From JBJKRW01 sp046704445 (lineage in GTDB: Bacteria > Patescibacteriota > Microgenomatia > UBA1406 > GWC2-37-13), in assembly GCA_046704445.1 (NCBI GenBank), contig JBJKRW010000063.1:1-10204 (forward strand): a DNA stretch of 10,204 nt, read 5' to 3'. The notes beneath the pieces are model-generated. The model searched no databases. It saw only the letters and a program-made list of their open reading frames with translations, and had not been told where the DNA came from. The position numbers and the translations under genes were made by a program. Positions 7,066 to 10,204 of the stretch are shown piece by piece (positions within the stretch are counted from its first letter, which is position 1; the number at the start of each line of letters is the position of its first letter).

Positions 7066-7636
7066 TTTTCTCGTCTGCGCGCTGATAGGCAAAAAGCTCT
7101 TCCGGCTTGAACCACAGGGCGACCTCTTTTTCCCCGTCTTCGACGGTATCCGATGCATGAATGATATTGCGAAGCGGACGGTTTTGTTCGTTTGCGAGGT
7201 CGATGGTATCGTGGGAAAAATCTCCCCGTACGGTTCCCGGGGCGGCAAGCAGGGGAATGGTATTTCCCGAAAGCTTCCGTACGATTTCGACGACATCATA
7301 TCCTTCGACAACCGCAAAAAACAAAGGAGACTCCTGGAGGTAGTCAATCAGCCATTGTTTGACTGTTTTTCCGATTGCAACAGGGTTATCGGTTTTGAAA
7401 ACTTTTTTGGCGTCCAGCCCTTTTTTTGCGTAGTTTGTCAGAGTCCGTTCGCCGACTTTTTTAAACCATGCTTCGGTTTCCGGATAATGTGCGATGATTT
7501 TTTCCTTGGACGCCCATTCGAACTTTACTCCGATAACAGTCAGTCCAACGCGTTCGAAACGTTTGACGATCGTTCCGATCAGTCCGCGTTGTACACCGTC
7601 AGGTTTGATGATAAGCAAGGCTTTTTGTTTTTTCAT
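7049..7636 (-). CDS. ndk: Nucleoside diphosphate kinase, copy 1 (canonical site residues)
   Basis: Transfers the gamma phosphate of NTPs to NDPs through a phosphohistidine. At 195 aa it is longer than the usual ~140-150 aa, owing to an insertion after the Tyr region (about 52-100, from PETEAWFKK to KQWLIDYL) where the normal protein goes directly into the Kpn-loop region, plus a C-terminal tail. The key residues are present: K11 in IIKPDG, Y51, R120, T126, R137 in GTVRGDF, N157 and the catalytic H160 in RNIIHASDTVE. It is the third gene of a minus-strand cluster after tmk and ndk copy 2, with 59 nt in front of it. Its stop codon lies inside the 3' end of the convergent patatin gene. No Shine-Dalgarno is evident; the ATG at 7636 starts directly at the conserved first strand (KKQKALLIIKPD). 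Confidence 0.92.
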   Translation of the reverse strand: MKKQKALLIIKPDGVQRGLIGTIVKRFERVGLTVIGVKFEWASKEKIIAHYPETEAWFKKVGERTLTNYAKKGLDAKKVFKTDNPVAIGKTVKQWLIDYLQESPLFFAVVEGYDVVEIVRKLSGNTIPLLAAPGTVRGDFSHDTIDLANEQNRPLRNIIHASDTVEDGEKEVALWFKPEELFAYQRADEKIMFSD

Positions 7637-7695
7637 ATTAAATTTTCAATAAATATTATTCAAATAATTTGACGAACACGTAACATTGTGTATAG

Positions 7696-8277
7696 TTACT
7701 TTAAATAGAGCGTGTCTACTTCCCGTTTGTATTTTTTAAATTCCTTGATTTCCGGAAACCAGTATTTGATTTCACGTTCCGCTTCTTCAACAGAACCCGA
7801 TGCATGAATAAATGTCTTGACTACTCTGTCAAGACCGGAAGAGAGAGTGGATGAATCAAAAGAAAACTGCGCATGCAATGAACCGGTCTGAGCGAGTAAC
7901 GGTATCGTATGACCTCGTAATTTACGAGCAATAACTACGGCATCCGGTCCTTCCCATACCGTAACGACAATCGGGCCTTCCTGCCAATACTTGATAAGTC
8001 TTTCATATACAAATTGCCCGAGTTTCATCGGATCGTCGGTTTTAAATACTTCGACGGGATTTTTTCCCGACTCCTTGAAGCTTGCGAGCGTTTTATTGCC
8101 CATCTCTTTAATCCAGTCCGGAGTTCCCGGATAATGTTTGCGTATTACGTCTGCCTCAGGTTTTACCATTTTTGCCGCCAACAATTTCAACCCGACGGTT
8201 TCAAAGGTCTCAACGATCGTTCCCATCAGTCCGCGCTTCACCGCATCCGGCTTGATGATTAAAAGTGTTTTTTCCAT
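7696..8277 (-). CDS. Nucleoside diphosphate kinase-like protein, copy 2 (diverged)
   Basis: A 193-aa paralogue of the next gene with the same long insertion (about 50-100). It keeps K9 in IIKPDA, Y49, R118, T124 and the candidate catalytic H158 in TFIHASGSVEEAE. However, the conserved PGTIRGDF reads TGSLHAQF (132-138), so the Arg that contacts the nucleotide phosphates is His135. The Asn that usually precedes the catalytic His (RNxIH) is Thr155, and HGSDS reads HASGS. It may therefore have altered activity, form a hetero-oligomer with the other copy, or be a CPR-specific variant. The ATG at 8277 is preferred over an in-frame Met at 8295 that overlaps the tmk stop, since 8277 begins at the conserved strand (MEKTLLIIKPD). 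It follows tmk by 10 nt. Confidence 0.87.
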   Translation of the reverse strand: MEKTLLIIKPDAVKRGLMGTIVETFETVGLKLLAAKMVKPEADVIRKHYPGTPDWIKEMGNKTLASFKESGKNPVEVFKTDDPMKLGQFVYERLIKYWQEGPIVVTVWEGPDAVVIARKLRGHTIPLLAQTGSLHAQFSFDSSTLSSGLDRVVKTFIHASGSVEEAEREIKYWFPEIKEFKKYKREVDTLYLK

Positions 8278-8286
8278 GGATATTTG

Positions 8287-8292
8287 ATTATA
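8287..8292 (-). promoter_or_regulatory. Possible internal -10 box before ndk copy 2
   Basis: A perfect TATAAT on the minus strand overlaps the tmk stop codon and lies 9 nt from the ndk copy 2 ATG at 8277. There is no TG extension in register and no clear -35, so it may be chance in an AT-rich junction. Confidence 0.3.
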
Positions 8293-8875
8293 CAAGATTT
8301 TTGACGATTTCTTCGGTTACTTTTTCTTTTTTTTGTTCGCCGTTTATCCGGATCCATCTGGTCCACACCTGACGTTCAACAAGATCATTATATTTCGTAT
8401 ACGTTTTGCGGATAAACGAGAAGTCTTTTTCCCTGAAATTCTTTACCTTGTCTTCTCCGTGTTTCCATTTTATTGCGGTTTCGGGTTTGACATCCAGAAA
8501 AAAAACGATGTCGGGACGGATAATGCCGAAGTCGTCGGCATATTTCAGCGCGGTTTTTTCGTCGAATCCTTCGAGGGTTTGGTAACAAAGTGTAGTCGTA
8601 AAATAACGGTCCGCAATCATGATCCCTTTTTGCATATTCTGCCTGATACGGTCTTCATCGAAAATAAACTGAAGCGTATAGAGCAGGAACTGTTCATGGA
8701 CTTTCATATCGCGATTTTCGTACAAAAATTCTTTGATCATTTTTCCCACAGGAGTATCATAATGGGGGAACTTTATGAATGACGGATTTTTATTGAGTTC
8801 TTGCAGTTTTTCCAAAACCAGCTGTCCCTGTGTTTCACATCCGGCTCCGTCAATGCCTTCGATGACAATAAACAT
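8288..8875 (-). CDS. tmk: Thymidylate kinase with altered P-loop
   Basis: Phosphorylates dTMP to dTDP in the cytoplasm. The 195-aa length is close to the usual ~205-210. Evidence in order: the N-terminal strand and P-loop FIVIEGIDGAGCETQ (2-16), FPHYDTPVGKMIKEFL (36-51, matching the FPxYxTPxGxxIxxxL nucleotide-site segment), ADRYFTTTLCYQ (88-99, the DR[YF] motif and following S/T-YQ) and RPDIVFFLDV (120-129). A LID-like GEDKVKNFREKDF...YNDL spans 140-165. The odd feature is the Walker A: the invariant Lys of GxxxxGKT/S is Cys13 (DNA codon TGT), and the next Thr is Glu14. It leads the tmk-ndk-ndk cluster. The ATG at 8875 lies 6 nt after a TATAAT box. The fold and family are clear; whether it is active without the lysine is open. 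Confidence 0.88.
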   Translation of the reverse strand: MFIVIEGIDGAGCETQGQLVLEKLQELNKNPSFIKFPHYDTPVGKMIKEFLYENRDMKVHEQFLLYTLQFIFDEDRIRQNMQKGIMIADRYFTTTLCYQTLEGFDEKTALKYADDFGIIRPDIVFFLDVKPETAIKWKHGEDKVKNFREKDFSFIRKTYTKYNDLVERQVWTRWIRINGEQKKEKVTEEIVKNLV

Positions 8876-8881
8876 ATCTCC

Positions 8882-8890
8882 ATTATATCA
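8882..8890 (-). promoter_or_regulatory. Extended -10 promoter of the tmk-ndk-ndk cluster
   Basis: The minus strand reads TGA-TATAAT (8890 to 8882), followed by 6 nt (GGAGAT) and the ATG at 8875-8873. This predicts a leaderless tmk mRNA. The GGAG is only 2 nt from the ATG, too close for a normal Shine-Dalgarno. No -35 is recognised. Confidence 0.65.
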
Positions 8891-9006
8891 ATTCAATATG
8901 AAGACAGAAGGGATTATTACGACGAACATATGCTAAAATATACGCAGATACTTAAGAAAAGAACCCGTTGTTTTTATTTATGGAGAGTGTGAAATAAATT
9001 ATGCAA

Positions 9007-9078
9007 GCCCCCGTAGCTCAACGGATAGAGCAGACCCGTCCTAAGGGTAAGATGGTGGTTCAATTCCGCCCGGGGGCA
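9007..9078 (+). tRNA. tRNA-Arg (anticodon CCU)
   Basis: A 72-nt cloverleaf. The acceptor GCCCCCG (9007-9013) pairs with CGGGGGC (9071-9077) and A9078 is the discriminator. The D arm is GCTC-AACGGATA-GAGC. The anticodon arm is GACCC-GTCCTAA-GGGTA with anticodon CCT at 9040-9042, which reads AGG; the outermost pair of this stem is a G-A mismatch. The variable loop is AGAT. The T arm is GGTGG-TTCAATT-CCGCC with one G-T pair. The CCA end is not encoded (CACA follows), so a CCA-adding enzyme is needed. A weak promoter-like TTGTTT (8968-8973) lies upstream, but its -10 is unclear. The antisense of this gene gives spurious protein sequence. Confidence 0.93.
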
Positions 9079-9182
9079 CATATTGAGTACAGACAATTGT
9101 AATGAATAATGCTCGGGATTTCGATATTTTACATACGCTTTCATAAGATAATATATAAGTTGAGAAGTGAGGCTCAGACAGA
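9079..9182. other. Intergenic stretch without recognised features
   Basis: AT-rich sequence between the tRNA 3' end and the stop codon of the convergent hypothetical gene. No hairpin followed by a T run was found, so no intrinsic terminator can be called for either side. Confidence 0.5.
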
Positions 9183-10076
9183 TTACCGTACAGAGTTTTC
9201 TGCCTCGAAACGCGCATCAAAATATTCTCTTTCTTCTTGTCTGATTGCCTCGCCGTGATCATGTCTGCGTCTGTGCACATAATTTCCTCTGCGTCTTTCG
9301 TTCGCATGTGCTTCAAAATTTATCGAAGGCACATTATTTTTTATTTCACGATATTCCATGGTGAGTACGCGTTTTTGCGTATCAGTCAGTTCCAAAGAGC
9401 GGGATTCGAGAATTTGATGCAAACCCATAAATAGAGAAGGGGAATCGTTTTTTGCAATTTTCAAGAAGCTTTGCCACACTTTTTGTACAAACTGAATATT
9501 ATTTATCGTTCTGGTTTTATTTAAGAAGAGTGAAAGCACATCATACGCTACTGTTTTATCCCAGTAATATTCCCGTCCGGGTTGTTCAGGAAGTTTATAT
9601 CTCTTTCGTGCATCGATTTTGTCACCCGATAAATCATCCAGCAGGCGTTTGACTGAACCGGGATTATTTGATTCCTTATGATAAGCCGTTGCCGCAAGGA
9701 TAATATTTGCGGAAGATTGCAGGAGACCATTAATAATTTGTTCATACTTCTTCGGGTCTACACGGCTATTTTCGAACACTATTCCGGCAGCAAGAAAGAA
9801 ATATGTACCTAGAAACATTAATCTTCCGGCAGTTTCTTCGGGATTGACCGATTGTCGTATTGTGTCAATTGCCGTTTTTGCATCGAAAGACTTGAGGGTT
9901 TTTGCGCCGGGTAGAATGTCGTGAGACGTAAGACCGGAGAGTTGAGGACGGATTACCAAATGATCGTTGAGAGTCTGTGCGAGCTTTTTAGCGGGAGTAA
10001 AAATAGAATTTGGCCGAAGGACGGGAAATCCATCGCGGTCAAAAGAATATTTTAATTCGGATTCGGAAAGTTTCAT
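9183..10076 (-). CDS. Hypothetical protein, 297 aa, unknown function
   Basis: I do not recognise this protein. From the ATG at 10076 it begins MKLSESELKYSFDRDGFPVLRP. One hydrophobic stretch (86-101, LMFLGTYFFLAAGIVF) could be a membrane segment or buried helix, and another, IILAATAY, lies at 125-132; otherwise it looks helical and soluble, with no signal peptide. Two Trp/Tyr-rich patches (REYYWDKTVAYDVLSLFL, 168-185, and VQKVWQSFLKIAK, 197-209) suggest a packed helical core. The C-terminus (258-297) is very rich in Arg, His and Glu (NERRRGNYVHRRRHDH...), possibly binding nucleic acid or metal. The start is chosen because an extended -10 box sits 7 nt upstream; an in-frame Met at 10136 lies beyond that promoter. 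It is divergent from the gene cut at the right edge. Confidence 0.7.
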   Translation of the reverse strand: MKLSESELKYSFDRDGFPVLRPNSIFTPAKKLAQTLNDHLVIRPQLSGLTSHDILPGAKTLKSFDAKTAIDTIRQSVNPEETAGRLMFLGTYFFLAAGIVFENSRVDPKKYEQIINGLLQSSANIILAATAYHKESNNPGSVKRLLDDLSGDKIDARKRYKLPEQPGREYYWDKTVAYDVLSLFLNKTRTINNIQFVQKVWQSFLKIAKNDSPSLFMGLHQILESRSLELTDTQKRVLTMEYREIKNNVPSINFEAHANERRRGNYVHRRRHDHGEAIRQEEREYFDARFEAENSVR

Positions 10077-10083
10077 ATCCGAT

Positions 10084-10092
10084 AGTATATCA
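10084..10092 (-). promoter_or_regulatory. Extended -10 promoter for the hypothetical gene
   Basis: The minus strand reads TGA-TATACT (10092 to 10084), with 7 nt between the hexamer and the ATG at 10076-10074. The geometry matches the other promoters in the window and supports a leaderless or near-leaderless start. Confidence 0.58.
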
Positions 10093-10115
10093 TAAAAAGC
10101 CCATATTTGCATGTT

Positions 10116-10144
10116 TTGACAATCGATGAATCCCAATGTATGCT
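10116..10144 (+). promoter_or_regulatory. Promoter for the gene at the right edge
   Basis: A consensus -35 TTGACA (10116-10121), a 17-nt spacer and TATGCT (10139-10144, 4 of 6 matches). The start would fall near 10151, about 4 nt before the ATG at 10155. An alternative -10, TATATG (10144-10149) preceded by TGC, also fits the extended -10 pattern seen elsewhere but lies too far from the -35. Confidence 0.52.
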
Positions 10145-10154
10145 ATATGACATT

Positions 10155-10204
10155 ATGGCAAAAAAAGGAATACGCAAAGCGTTTTTTCTCGTATTGATTG
10201 CGGC
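10155..10204 (+). CDS. Start of an exported or membrane protein, cut by the right edge
   Basis: The visible 16 codons read MAKKGIRKAFFLVLIA. A basic N-terminus (K3, K4, R7, K8) followed by a hydrophobic run is the pattern of a signal peptide or a first transmembrane segment. A promoter ends just upstream and the ATG agrees with it. Too little is visible to name the protein. Confidence 0.5.
   Translation, partial: MAKKGIRKAFFLVLIA

Noticed and set aside
7681..7700. Inverted repeat GTAAC...GTTAC between the ndk genes as a terminator
   Set aside because: Only a 5-bp stem with a 10-nt loop and no proper T run; too weak to call.
9041..9316. Minus-strand frame ending PPGGIEPPSYP
   Set aside because: Its C-terminus is the antisense of the tRNA-Arg gene, a well-known source of spurious protein annotations, and it overlaps the real 9183-10076 gene.

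Overview
The window most resembles a chromosomal segment of a Candidate Phyla Radiation (Patescibacteria) genome, possibly of the Microgenomates group. This is inference, not proof. The clues are strongly diverged F-type ATP synthase subunits, a short epsilon subunit without its C-terminal helices, long (193-195 aa) nucleoside diphosphate kinases, a thymidylate kinase with an altered P-loop, tight gene packing, weak or absent Shine-Dalgarno sequences, and many extended -10 promoters lying right on start codons. No mobile element, CRISPR array, rRNA or phage gene was seen.

Layout: (1) 1-3786, plus strand: the distal part of an F1Fo ATP synthase operon, atpA (left end outside the window), atpG, atpD, atpC. 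atpD has an in-frame TAG at 2661, and a short flanking stretch reads better in another frame, which suggests two compensating single-base errors or mutations. (2) 3805-4602, plus: a prepilin peptidase with its own promoter, facing a small secreted protein (4605-5114, minus). (3) 5277-5591, minus: a YggT-family membrane protein, divergent from a UPF0200/dephospho-CoA-kinase-like P-loop kinase (5669-6250, plus), followed by a patatin-like lipase (6283-7065, plus). (4) 7049-8875, minus: a nucleotide-kinase cluster in the order tmk, ndk copy 2, ndk copy 1. The last gene overlaps the 3' end of the patatin gene. (5) 9007-9078, plus: tRNA-Arg(CCU). (6) 9183-10076, minus: an unrecognised 297-aa protein, divergent from a gene cut by the right edge (10155-10204, plus).

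Functionally, the segment combines energy conversion (ATP synthase), dNTP/NTP supply (a thymidylate kinase making dTDP and two NDK-type kinases that could turn dNDP/NDP into triphosphates), processing of type IV pilin-like proteins, and lipid hydrolysis. The most notable points are the interrupted ATPase beta gene, the thymidylate kinase without its Walker A lysine, the tandem diverged ndk pair in which one copy has lost conserved nucleotide-site residues, and a recurring promoter geometry (TGn-TATAAT-like box, 6-8 nt, ATG) that implies leaderless mRNAs. I found no clearly new multi-gene system.
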